From the NCBI RefSeq assembly GCF_022201045.2, contig NC_068559.1, forward strand, positions 23,443,501 through 23,507,500: a stretch of 64,000 nt of DNA, given 5' to 3'. The notes under the pieces are model-generated. The model was not told where the DNA came from, did not search any database, and saw only the letters and a list, made by a program, of their open reading frames with translations. Source of the stretch: Citrus sinensis (taxonomy: Eukaryota > Streptophyta > Magnoliopsida > Sapindales > Rutaceae). Shown here piece by piece: positions 11,183-20,191 of this stretch (within the stretch, counting starts at the first letter, position 1; every line of letters begins with the position of its first letter). Made by a program: the position numbers and the translations under genes.

Positions 11183-12600
11183 TCCCCACAATGATGTTAG
11201 TGGTTAGTACAAAATTCTGTTTTTTTAGCATTTCTAGAACATGTGGTAGTTGCAGACTTGCAGGTTGGATGAAAATGCACTTTTTGCTTTTGGCCAATAA
11301 CAATATAATTCACCTAGAAGATATATCAGTTCAAATATTAGAACAAATATTTAAACCTATGTATCAGTTTATGGATTCGAACAAGTATTAATACCTATAT
11401 ATCAACTCTTAACTAGTATTGGTAAGTTTCCTATGTAGGCACTAGACATGCACAGTTAATATATGCTTACACTCAGACATCTATGCTTGTATGCACATGT
11501 ACCAAATATACATTATTAAAATTGATTTGATGCATGCACATACTTGCACTCACATGGTCATGATAGTGGATGCCGTCCAGCATCTACTACATTGAAGCTT
11601 AATGGTGACTTTGCTTTATTCTACCATTTGTATGCAGGGATTGAAAGCTGATTTGGTGAATTGAAGAATATTTTTCACTGATACTTTCAAAGCTCTATCA
11701 TTAGCCAAGTCAGTGATTATGATTATTACGAAAGCATGGCCTAGAAGCAAACTGGTTTAAGTCACTAAAAATATTCAATGGGTTATATCATACTGAATAG
11801 TTGATTATTATTTTTTGGCCTCTGCACTCATTGTTGTTCTCCATTGAAATAAGTTATTGTTTAATCCATCTCAAATGAGATATTTGAGGCATGCCATAAG
11901 CTAAATTTCTGTCTTGGCAGTCTGCTTTTCCCACCTTGTATTGCTCTGTATCATCTTCTCCCAGTATTGTTTGGTCTGGTTCTTGGTCAGATGTGAGATG
12001 ACTCTTATCAAATTGTCTTAACAGCATTTTTTTTGTCTGAACTAATTAATGATCAGGGGTGTTTACTTGTCACACAGAAAGAGTTGTGTTCAAGTTCAAG
12101 CCTTACGATCACTATAGGCCTGTTTGGGAGAGTCGTGCTGTGGCAGTGTAACCTGCCAAACAAGATTTTTAGCTTTAATCTTCGTCTGTGCAGCACTTAG
12201 GCCATATCTGTAGCATCTCATTAGAGGGAATAGACGAATCTCGTGCTTTTTAAACTAAACTGATTACACGGTGACAGTACATCGGGGCAATGCATTTGTG
12301 TTCGCAACAGTTGCTGTATTGAGTGAGTGACATGTTTACTTCTGCACAGACTATAGTGACGGGAATGCTTTCTGGTCTGAGCAAATTTCAAATTGGTCTA
12401 ATAGTTATAATCATCAAGTGCTTGGTTTATTCAATTTTTTTATAATTTTGATAATCAAGTTGTGAATCCGTACTCCCATGCGCAAATTTTAAATAAGTCA
12501 TTGCTGAATTCATAAATTGGGGAGCGCCTACCTTACATATAATGTATCTTACAATTTTTATCTTATCCGTCTTTGCAAATTTCATACAAGTCCTTTAATT
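11183..12600. other. 3' region of the GDT1-like gene and intergenic DNA up to the viral insertion
   Basis: No gene recognised. A CAG followed by GGATTGAAAGCTG at about 11636 could be the acceptor of a 3'-UTR intron. Around 12118-12210 a segment beginning GGCCTGTTTGGGAGAGTCGTG with GCAGCACTTAGGCC downstream resembles a worn MITE and shares words with 1163-1280. The left viral-host junction lies somewhere between about 12440 and 12610. Confidence 0.5.
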
Positions 12601-12611
12601 GGTATGGTTTT

Positions 12612-12854
12612 TTATAATTGAGGGAATATTTGTCTTCTTCCATCTCTTCTGCACCTATTTCTTATTCTTTTTAAGATTTCTTTTATTTCTTTAAATATCA
12701 TGAGATGATTATCAAATTCATATAAATCAACAAATTCAGTATAAATTTCTGGTCCTAAGTTTATTATTCCTATTCTTTCTTGCTCAAGTAGATCTATTTT
12801 TTGATCTATGAGATTTATGTATGTATTTACTATATTTTCCCAACCTAACATCAT
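12612..12854 (-). CDS. Small caulimovirid-associated ORF (80 aa)
   Basis: The second small ORF downstream of the primer binding site. It encodes an acidic helical stretch (LIDQKIDLLEQERIGIINLG, IFKEIKEILKRI) with a basic C-terminus (RNRCRRDGRRQ). I recognise no family. It is the last viral ORF before the left host junction, so its natural 3' neighbour on the circular genome would be the ORF at 20562. Confidence 0.5.
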   Translation of the reverse strand: MMLGWENIVNTYINLIDQKIDLLEQERIGIINLGPEIYTEFVDLYEFDNHLMIFKEIKEILKRIRNRCRRDGRRQIFPQL

Positions 12855-12901
12855 ACGATCTATGTTACTAGCTAATTCCTATATAACACCAACTGCTTGA
12901 T

Positions 12902-13156
12902 TCATAATGTTTCTGTTTTATACCAATAAGCTAAAAATGTTATAAGTTTATCTATAAATTTCATCTTCTTTTCTATTAAGATTTCTCCTCCTGTTGTATC
13001 TATATTTCTTTCTCTTAATTCCTCAGTCAATTCAATTTCTATGTTTCTTATATTATTTTTCTCTGTTTTAATTGTTTTTATTAAATTTTTTATTTCTTCC
13101 TTATTATATACTTTTAATGTATATAAACTATTAGCTATTGCCTGACTTGGGTCCAT
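12902..13156 (-). CDS. Small caulimovirid-associated ORF (84 aa), first after the primer site
   Basis: Starts about 11 bases after the primer binding site (MDPSQAIANSLYTLKVYNKE). It is rich in Lys, Glu and Ile (EEIKNLIKTIKTEKNNIRNI), suggesting a helical or coiled-coil protein. In several caulimovirid genera a small helical protein is the first ORF, but I cannot match this one to a named family. Confidence 0.5.
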   Translation of the reverse strand: MDPSQAIANSLYTLKVYNKEEIKNLIKTIKTEKNNIRNIEIELTEELRERNIDTTGGEILIEKKMKFIDKLITFLAYWYKTETL

Positions 13157-13166
13157 ATTGGGTCTA

Positions 13167-13180
13167 TGGCTCTGATACCA
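13167..13180 (-). promoter_or_regulatory. Minus-strand primer binding site for initiator tRNA-Met
   Basis: The minus strand reads TGGTATCAGAGCCA, the complement of the 3' end of plant initiator tRNA-Met. This is the conserved reverse-transcription priming site that defines position 1 on caulimovirid maps. It sits between the leader ORFs and the first downstream ORF, as expected. Confidence 0.9.
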
Positions 13181-13305
13181 TTTTTGTGTCGTGGCACTTT
13201 TATACTTAAATAAAAAATAAAATTAAGATGTAAACAAAAATTAAAAAAAAAAAAACAAAAATGTAAATAGGCAAACCAAATAAAACAAGGTAATTATCTA
13301 TGTTA

Positions 13306-13548
13306 CTATTGTAGTGTGTATCTAGTATACCCGGAATTATTGTTATTCCTTAAATATACGGCTATAACCTGTTCTTCTCCAATTATTCTATGTATATTAT
13401 CAGGTAGAGTATAAAAATCGTAGTAACTATTATTAGTTTCTAGAATATACGTAGGATTATTATCCAAATTTGAAATTTCTAGATTATGTGTATTATTTTC
13501 TGGATAGTAAAAAACTTCTATTTTTATAATATATATATTATTATTCAT
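13306..13548 (-). CDS. Leader-region ORF of the pararetrovirus (80 aa)
   Basis: An Asn/Tyr/Ile-rich product (for example NNNIYIIKIEVFYYPENNTH) with no recognised domain. It lies between the promoter and the primer site, where most caulimovirids have only very short upstream ORFs. It may be a real small protein or simply open by composition. Confidence 0.35.
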   Translation of the reverse strand: MNNNIYIIKIEVFYYPENNTHNLEISNLDNNPTYILETNNSYYDFYTLPDNIHRIIGEEQVIAVYLRNNNNSGYTRYTLQ

Positions 13549-13727
13549 AATATCTGGTTTCCCTATGAGTTTCTATGTTTATTACTTACCTTGATTATAG
13601 GTACGTGGCTTGTTATCCCAAAATACAGAGGATATTAACGCCCATTCGGGATCGTCTATCCAATTTACGTCATGGGTTGCTTGCCTTTATACCTTATAAT
13701 CTTTATATGTGTTAATTTCAACACTTC

Positions 13728-14105
13728 TTAGACTTCAAGATCTTCATTATCAGAATTTTCTATATAATTTATATATGATGGTCCAATTTCTCTACTTTCA
13801 TTTTCAATATATGCTAATGCTATGTCAATTCCTTGCTCTACTGTTAACATAATTATATTATGTTTTAAATTATCTATTTCGATATGGTTTATAATTTTTC
13901 GTTTTATTTCTTTTGGTAAGTCAGTATCATATACTGCTTGTAGGTCTTCTGTTCTAACAAGCTCTTCTTTGCTTAAAAGATATGAACTTTGTTTAAAAGA
14001 TCCTAAATTAAAATCTATTATCATCATATAATCATTATATGTTATCCTGGTTGTCGAATTTATTATATGTTCTTTAGAATTTCCTAACAATAGATGGTTA
14101 TTCAT
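13728..14105 (-). CDS. Leader-region ORF of the pararetrovirus (125 aa), unknown function
   Basis: The ORF begins MNNHLLLGNSKEHIINSTTR and ends in an acidic tail (YIENSDNEDLEV). It is long for a caulimovirid leader ORF and has mixed hydrophobic and charged composition, which makes it more protein-like than a random AT-rich ORF. No family recognised. It lies downstream of the proposed TATA box and so within the pregenomic RNA leader. Confidence 0.45.
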   Translation of the reverse strand: MNNHLLLGNSKEHIINSTTRITYNDYMMIIDFNLGSFKQSSYLLSKEELVRTEDLQAVYDTDLPKEIKRKIINHIEIDNLKHNIIMLTVEQGIDIALAYIENESREIGPSYINYIENSDNEDLEV

Positions 14106-14689
14106 GTTTAAGGATCAGCTCTTCCTCCATAATCTCCTCATCATCAATCATTAACAAACTTCCACCAAAGATAAGGTTAGGGAATTATTACCTAGCTTAT
14201 TCTTGTTTCCTTGCCTTTCAATCCTTTTCCAGTGACCTGCAGCCTGATTGTCCTTATTCCCTCAACGGCCTCCTTACCTCAACGGGATCAGCGGACTCGA
14301 TCGGCCTTACTGTATGGATTTTGATCGTCTGGCTTAGAAATGTTGAATAAATATAGGTTTCTCTTTCCTTTCTATGGGGTTATTTTGTTTTTGATTAGTG
14401 ATGTCTTGATTTAGGAATTAGAGCTGGGAAGTTTTTTAGCTGTTCATTGTTTTTGGAGACTTAAGAAGATAATTGAATTATGGCTGAATGAGAAGCTCCC
14501 TGAGTTCTTCTCTCTTTCGTTTATTTATATCTTTCTTTGGTTACATTATTGCCCTTCTTTTATTGGGCTTTTTACATTGATATATTACATTTCTGCCCTT
14601 ATATGATTGGGTTTTTACATCATTGCTTACGTATTATTCTCCACTTATTTCTATTATGCCTTTTCTTTTAGCTTTGTCGGGCATCTTCT
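14106..14689 (-). promoter_or_regulatory. Pararetroviral intergenic promoter/leader region
   Basis: Non-coding stretch between the transactivator-like ORF and the leader ORFs. On the minus strand ATATAAATA at 14530-14522 is a good TATA box, followed by a purine-rich start region. This matches the position of the pregenomic (35S-type) promoter. The leader part (about 14130-14330) is clearly more GC-rich and repeats CCGTTGAGG-like words, so it could fold. Confidence 0.65.
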
Positions 14690-14728
14690 TTATGCTTTTG
14701 CTTTGTCGGGCATCCTCTTTATGCTGTC
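14671..14728. repeat. 29-bp tandem duplication at the end of the transactivator-like ORF
   Basis: GCTTTGTCGGGCATC(T/C)TCTTTATGCT occurs twice, starting at 14671 and 14700, a period of 29 bases. Because 29 is not a multiple of three, the duplication shifts the frame near the C-terminus (residues DKAKA then stop). Confidence 0.9.
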
Positions 14729-15730
14729 TGCCACTTCCATGAGCTGGTAAGCCTGCTCCATGGTTTTACTGCTACTGGGGAAACGCATAGTGCTTATCTC
14801 GTTGATGAAGTCTAATAATAGATTAGAAGGTGTACGCCCATCCTCAGAAGTTATAAGGATGTAATTTTGGAACTTGATAATGGTTCTGAAATTTATTTTG
14901 TACAGATCTTTTGCTATGCTCCATATGGCTTTTATTCCTGTGGCTCTTCGTGTTCTGATCCAGGATTCATTTATGTGTGGAACATTTGTATATTCTGTCC
15001 CAACTTCAACTTTGAAATTTTTTGTGAGATGGCCTACAGAGATCATGTAAAAGGCCTGGTATTCTACATTTTGATAGTATTCCGGGCTAATGGTATAAAA
15101 CTTCAGGTATATTGGTCTTTTTTGGGCAAACCTGGATACTTCCTTGACTAACAAATCATCAAAGCTAGCTATTTCTTGAAGGCTTATGTCCGGGTATACT
15201 AAATCTAGATATCCATATTTTGCTATTTTTCCAACAAGGAGTGGATCTGCTCCTTTAGTAGCAATCATTCTAGGGTATATATTTTTTCCCGGGGCTTTAA
15301 AAATTGTATTATTATGAGAACATGTGGAATATACCCATGTAGAGAATTGTTTATACTCTTCTTCTTTTGGATTTAGGGATTTCTCCTCTTCTTCTATGAA
15401 AGAATTGTTTATTTCGATAAACTTTTTTGGAGGATCTGATTTTGGTGACTCGACTTCTATTGATATGGTTTTATTTGGTTCTGGATCAGAGATTGGTTTA
15501 TCTTCTCTGAATGGTCCACTGCTGCTTCCTACATTTATTGGGTTAGCGTTTATTGAGAGTGCCTTTGTTAGGTCGTCTATGTATGACTCTAACAAATTTA
15601 CTCCTTTCTCATGGGCCTCGGAAGCCTCCTTTATATAGTTTATTGCATCAATTATGTCAGATGCTTCAGTTTTGAGTCTATGTATCTCAGCTTCTATTTT
15701 GCCGATGATTCTATTTACTTCTGGATTCAT
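14690..15730 (-). CDS. Probable caulimovirid transactivator/viroplasmin-like protein (346 aa)
   Basis: The start codon overlaps the RT stop as ATGA, so translation is coupled to the polymerase ORF. The N-terminus is a coiled coil (IIGKIEAEIHRLKTEASDII). A Ser/Pro/acidic linker follows, then a folded part with FSTWVYSTCSHNNTIFKAPG, YPRMIATKGADPLLVGKIAK and LVYPDISLQEIASFDDLL. Its place as the last ORF before the promoter is that of the transactivator (TAV), which lets ribosomes re-initiate on polycistronic RNA and forms inclusion bodies. I did not see a clear canonical viroplasmin RNase H-like motif, so the call rests mainly on position and architecture. The C-terminus is altered by the 29-bp duplication. 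Confidence 0.6.
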   Translation of the reverse strand: MNPEVNRIIGKIEAEIHRLKTEASDIIDAINYIKEASEAHEKGVNLLESYIDDLTKALSINANPINVGSSSGPFREDKPISDPEPNKTISIEVESPKSDPPKKFIEINNSFIEEEEKSLNPKEEEYKQFSTWVYSTCSHNNTIFKAPGKNIYPRMIATKGADPLLVGKIAKYGYLDLVYPDISLQEIASFDDLLVKEVSRFAQKRPIYLKFYTISPEYYQNVEYQAFYMISVGHLTKNFKVEVGTEYTNVPHINESWIRTRRATGIKAIWSIAKDLYKINFRTIIKFQNYILITSEDGRTPSNLLLDFINEISTMRFPSSSKTMEQAYQLMEVADSIKRMPDKAKA

Positions 15731-17598
15731 TCTCCAAATTCTATGTTCCTGCTTAAAAAATCTGCAAGGAAATTGTTAGTACCTTTGATATGTATTATTT
15801 TGAAATTATAATAAGACAAATAAGCTTGCCATCTATGCAACCTCCTGTACTGAGGTTCATTTGGTAAAATTCTATTGATAAGAGAACTTACTTGAGAATT
15901 ATCTGTTTCTACAGTAAATTGTTTTTGAAGTAAAAATAATGAGAACATTTTAATTCCCTTGTATATTGCAAGGAGTTCTTTTTCATGTACAGGATAATTT
16001 ATTTGTGCTTGGTTAAACGTTCCACTAGTATATCGACAAATTTCATTTATATCAGTTTTAAGAATTGCTCCCCAATATAAATCAGATGCATCTGTTTGTA
16101 TTATAAGTTTATCTTTTTCATTTGGTAATCTTAAAGCAGGAAGATTTTTACATTCTTGTTTTAGGTTTTTTACAGTTTCTGTATGTTCCTTACCCCAACC
16201 TCTCGTATTGTTTTTTCTTAATAATTTCTGAAGCATATTTCTCTTTTTCGCTAGATCTTTTATAAATCCTTCAGCATAATTTAAGCATCCTAAAAATTTC
16301 TGTATTTGTTGTTTATTTTCTAATTTATCTGGGAACTCAGTTATTTTCCTTCCTATATGGCTCTGAAGTCTTATTCCTTGTTTATCAAGAATCATTCCTA
16401 AAAATTCTATTTTCTTATGTTCTATAACTGCTTTTTTACTGGATAAAACTATACCTTCTTTTATGCATATATTAACAAATTCCTTTAAATGACTTCTATG
16501 TTCTTCTATTGTTTCTGATGCTATTAATATGTTATCAACATAGACTATTATATAATTATAATTTCTAAATATTTTATCCATCCTACTTTGAAAAATTTGA
16601 AGGGCATTTTTTAATCCGAAAGGCATTACTAGCCATTCATAATGTCCCTGTGGAGTACTAAAGGCTGTATATGGAATACTATTTTCTTCTATTTTTATCT
16701 GCCAAAATCCTGACTTGCAGTCAAACTTAGAATAATAGGTTCTATTTTTTACAAGATTTATTAATACTTCTTTATTAGGGAGAAAATATCCATCAAATTT
16801 TGTATATTTATTTAGTTCTTTATAATTTATTACCATTCTTGCTTTTCCTCTAACATGTTCTGCTCTTTTTCTGACCATAAAAGCAGGACTGTTATGTGGA
16901 CTATTACTATTTCTAATGAGTTTCAAGTTTAGTAGTTCTTTTATTTGAATTTTAAATTCTTCTCTATCCTCTTCTGTATACATCATGGGTCTCAATCTTA
17001 TTATTCTATTTTCAATTAATTCTATTTTTGCTTTAGGATGATCTTGTTTCCATAATGCTAACGGGTTTTCTTTATAAACTTTTTCAAGTTGTGATTTTAT
17101 TGTCTCTAATTGTATATTATAACTCTGTCCTTTTTGTATTAAATAATGTTTTTCATAAATATATTTATCACCACGCTGGGCTGGCTGAACTCGATAAGGT
17201 TTAAATTCCCGAGGAATACGAAGGATATGGTTACAAGGAGTTTTAAAAGTGATCATATAAGGAGTCTGCTGATAATATTGAAATTGTTGTATGAAATCAT
17301 TACCTAAAAGGATATCACAATCCATAGTATTATATTGAAAGATTTGGTTAATACGAACTATTTTACTTCCTAATAATATTTCATAGTTTAAGATGGACTG
17401 ATTTACTTGTTGTTTATCTCCAGTGATACCAATAATTTTTAAGTGTCCATTTGATTTCCATTGATTGGATATAAATGATTTCATGATAGTAATTTCACTA
17501 CCTGTGTCTATTAAAGCACAAGTATCTATATCTTTTTCGGGTACATTTATTTGTATATAAACAGACATGGGGTATTTTATGTAAGCTTGTCTTAACAT
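15727..17598 (-). CDS. Caulimovirid polymerase: aspartic protease, reverse transcriptase, RNase H (active-site change)
   Basis: An open 623-codon ORF whose start overlaps the previous stop (ATGTTAA). Domains in order: retropepsin with CALIDTGSEITIMKS (~27-41) and DILLGNDFI; reverse transcriptase with RMVINYKELNKYT, SKFDCKSGFWQI, FSTPQGHYEWLVMPFGLKNA and the active-site box; RNase H with IQTDASDLYWGA, PVHEKELLAIYKG, VETDNSQV and FLADFLSR. The normal YxDD box reads YVDN here (codon at 16533-16531): the second metal-binding Asp is Asn, which should abolish polymerisation. The following FGLKNA is followed by LQ where family members usually have a Pro. There is no integrase. Length and order fit Caulimoviridae. 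Confidence 0.92.
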   Translation of the reverse strand: MLRQAYIKYPMSVYIQINVPEKDIDTCALIDTGSEITIMKSFISNQWKSNGHLKIIGITGDKQQVNQSILNYEILLGSKIVRINQIFQYNTMDCDILLGNDFIQQFQYYQQTPYMITFKTPCNHILRIPREFKPYRVQPAQRGDKYIYEKHYLIQKGQSYNIQLETIKSQLEKVYKENPLALWKQDHPKAKIELIENRIIRLRPMMYTEEDREEFKIQIKELLNLKLIRNSNSPHNSPAFMVRKRAEHVRGKARMVINYKELNKYTKFDGYFLPNKEVLINLVKNRTYYSKFDCKSGFWQIKIEENSIPYTAFSTPQGHYEWLVMPFGLKNALQIFQSRMDKIFRNYNYIIVYVDNILIASETIEEHRSHLKEFVNICIKEGIVLSSKKAVIEHKKIEFLGMILDKQGIRLQSHIGRKITEFPDKLENKQQIQKFLGCLNYAEGFIKDLAKKRNMLQKLLRKNNTRGWGKEHTETVKNLKQECKNLPALRLPNEKDKLIIQTDASDLYWGAILKTDINEICRYTSGTFNQAQINYPVHEKELLAIYKGIKMFSLFLLQKQFTVETDNSQVSSLINRILPNEPQYRRLHRWQAYLSYYNFKIIHIKGTNNFLADFLSRNIEFGE

Positions 17599-18929
17599 GT
17601 TTCACAAACTATCTTTTCACCTTGTATTAAGAAAGTTATCTTATTTGGTTCAATTTTGTAATATTCTAAATCATTTAAAAAACTATTTCTTAGTACTATA
17701 TATTTTTCTGGATCTGTGGTCATAAATGAATCTATATAACAGGCTACTATTATTGTAAGTCCTTCTATGATTATTGGGACTTTAACTTCCTGTTTACATG
17801 TATGTTTATTTCCATTAAAATCAGTATATTCATATGGGATTTCTTTTTCTTTTACTAAAAGTCCTTTATTTTTTGTGTGATTCATATAATTATGGCTTGT
17901 ACCAGTATCTAATAGTATAGGTATTCTTGCAGTATAGTCTATTCCATTAAAATATTGTCCAGGTATTCTTATTACATTAGATGTTGGTACAGGTCTGAGT
18001 ATCTGTTTATCAGTACTTATTCTTCTAAAGGAACTTCCTTTCATTAAAGTTTTTCTAGCAAAGCTTATGGGAATAATGGAGTTTTCATTGTTGTTGTCTA
18101 AGAATTGTTTTTTATCATCTATTTTTAGTTCATAGTTAATAGGGATTTTATAATCTTGGATAACTGGTTCTATGTATGTTGCTATGTCTTCGCAGTCTTT
18201 ATTTATTTCTATATAGGGTTTATTCCCATATATTTCTCCATAGTTTGAATTACAGAAACTATATAAAGCTTAGTAATGTATTGTCATTATTCTATTTCCC
18301 TCTTTCATGAGATTCTTTTTTAATAATTTCAAATGTAAACTTAATGTTTCATCTATATTCTTATCTTTTATATGTACGCAATACCTAGGGTGACAGGTAA
18401 ATAATAATTTAGTATAACATAAATTTCCTTCTATTGTCCCTAAATGCCCTATACTAGGGTCAATAAATCTTTGGTCATGTAATGATAGAACTATGGGGCT
18501 ATCTATTCCTTCTTTGAAAAGATATTTTATTAAGATTTGGATTTCTGCCAGATATGCATATTGAATTTTTTCTTTGGTTGACTCGCTTTTTATTTTTCTC
18601 AATGCTAACTCTATTGATCTTTTATTTATTAGGCTAAATCTAATATTCCCTTCTGCTTGTGTAATTGTTATAGCTTTTTCTTGTTCATAGTATTCGTGTA
18701 ATATTATTCCGTTTCTTTTAAACATATCTCTAAATTTATGGATTATCCCATATTCTGGTTTTTCCATATTTAATTTTAAAAGTTTGTTGTATTTTTCTTT
18801 ATTGAATGTAGCTACAAGACTATATCCATTTTTATTTTCTTCTTTTTCTATTTCTTCTTTTTCTGACAATCCTTCTTTATCCAGATTCATATTCTGAATC
18901 TTCTGCCATATAAACTTCCTTTCCTTCAT
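17592..18929 (-). pseudogene. Caulimovirid movement protein with in-frame C-terminal protease-like domain, broken by one stop
   Basis: The first part (18929-18270) carries the 30K movement protein signature: YAYLAEIQILIKYLFKEGID, SPIVLSLHDQRFIDP, EGNLCYTKLLFTCHPRYCV and a TLSLHLKLLKKNLM helix. A single TAA at 18272-18270 ends it. The same frame continues open to 17592, including the ORF from 18044, which has a retropepsin-like motif (IPILLDTGTSHNYMNHTK). In the ancestor the two parts were very likely one protein, since no other frame change separates them. The 5' end overlaps the coat-region ORF by 53 bases. Movement proteins form tubules or modify plasmodesmata; the role of an attached protease-like domain is unknown. 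Confidence 0.8.
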
Positions 18930-20191
18930 AGTCTGATAAATTTGTTATTTCTTCTAAATCATTTTCTATGTCTTCAAAATCTTCTCTAAGGAGTCTAACT
19001 TTCTTTTTTGTACAATCTGTACTTATGTGCCATATTTCTCCACAATTCCAACATTTACACTTGGATTTATCTAATGTTTTCTTTTGATTTTTAAATTTTC
19101 TTTTATAATATTTTCTTCCTGATTTTTTGTATTTTCTTTTAAAGTTATTGTATTTTTTATATCTTTTTTCTTCATGATGAAACTTTCTACGTTTCTTATG
19201 AGGTATATAACATCCCCATTGGGTAGGCATTTCCGTTTTTTCACAACATATTTTTGTTATATTTTTACTCTTTTTTATTAAACTTCTTTGGATGCATATT
19301 TCATTTAATCTTATATTTAAGAATCTTATTCGTGCTCCTAATGTGTCTGGGAGTCTATTATTACTACTATTAGTGTACTTTTCGTATTCATTAATGAAGT
19401 ATCCATTCCAGGGGTATGGTAATTTAGAGTAGTATAAATTTTTGTAAATATTTTGGTCTTTATGACTCATGAATTGGGTATAATAATATTTACTAAATTC
19501 ACATGTATATTCTTTTACAAAACACATATTACAAATTGTCAAATTTATTAGTTTCATTCTAGCTTCTAATTTATCACTCTTTGCTTCATTTTCTGTATTT
19601 TCTATCCAATCTTCTCCTAAAAATTCATTAGCAATATATTCGATTATTCTTTCAATCCCTAATCCTTTATCTCTTCCTCGTGCTATTTTGGTTGAATCTT
19701 TTATTAGTTTTTGTGTATCTCCACTTAATCATTTCCACCAATTAAACACATTTCCTGTAAAACTTGCTATTAAAATATCGGCAAATATATTTACCTTTTC
19801 CTCTTCTGTTTCTACATTCCAATAATCTCTAGATCCATTAAATATAAAAAATAATTTCATTTGCATTCCTCATTCTACTAAAGCTTTTCGGGGATCTATT
19901 TTGCAGTCTAAATCTAAGAATGTACCTGCATTGCTTATTGGCATTAAATGATCATTATTAGGTTGATACTCTTTCTTCCAGTGAGTATCTTTAACGGGTG
20001 GATAATACTAAAAAAAATGGTCGGTTTTTCTTTTTATTTGTTTCGTACCTATGGCTTGGTTCTTCTATATCAGGTTTTAATTCTGGACCTCCAGCGACAT
20101 TCATTTTTATGCAATATTCTTTTTCAAATGCCTCTAAGTCACTGAGATTTATATCACTAAATTTTTCTGTTAATTCTTCTATATTTTCCAT
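18877..20191 (-). pseudogene. Caulimovirid coat protein region, decayed
   Basis: The start at 20191 overlaps the previous stop as TAATG, and an acidic N-terminus follows (ENIEELTEKFSDINLSDLEA). The frame is lost near 20000-20035 at a homopolymer. The downstream frame holds two TGA stops (19872-19870 and 19731-19729) and then runs open from 19557 to 18877. That part contains a Lys/Arg-rich block (~19250-19080) and the CCHC zinc knuckle CWNCGEIWHISTDC, the hallmark of caulimovirid nucleocapsid proteins, then an acidic tail (DFEDIENDLEEITNLSDYEG). The Gly before the knuckle His is Trp here. It cannot make a full-length protein. Confidence 0.85.

Noticed and set aside
12055..12120. tRNA gene or SINE with a B-box-like AGTTCAAGCC
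   Set aside because: No matching A box or cloverleaf could be drawn; the motif alone is too weak.
15324..15638. Plus-strand ORF opposite the transactivator-like ORF
   Set aside because: Antisense shadow of a long A-rich viral ORF; Phe/Ser-rich composition is what the complement would give.
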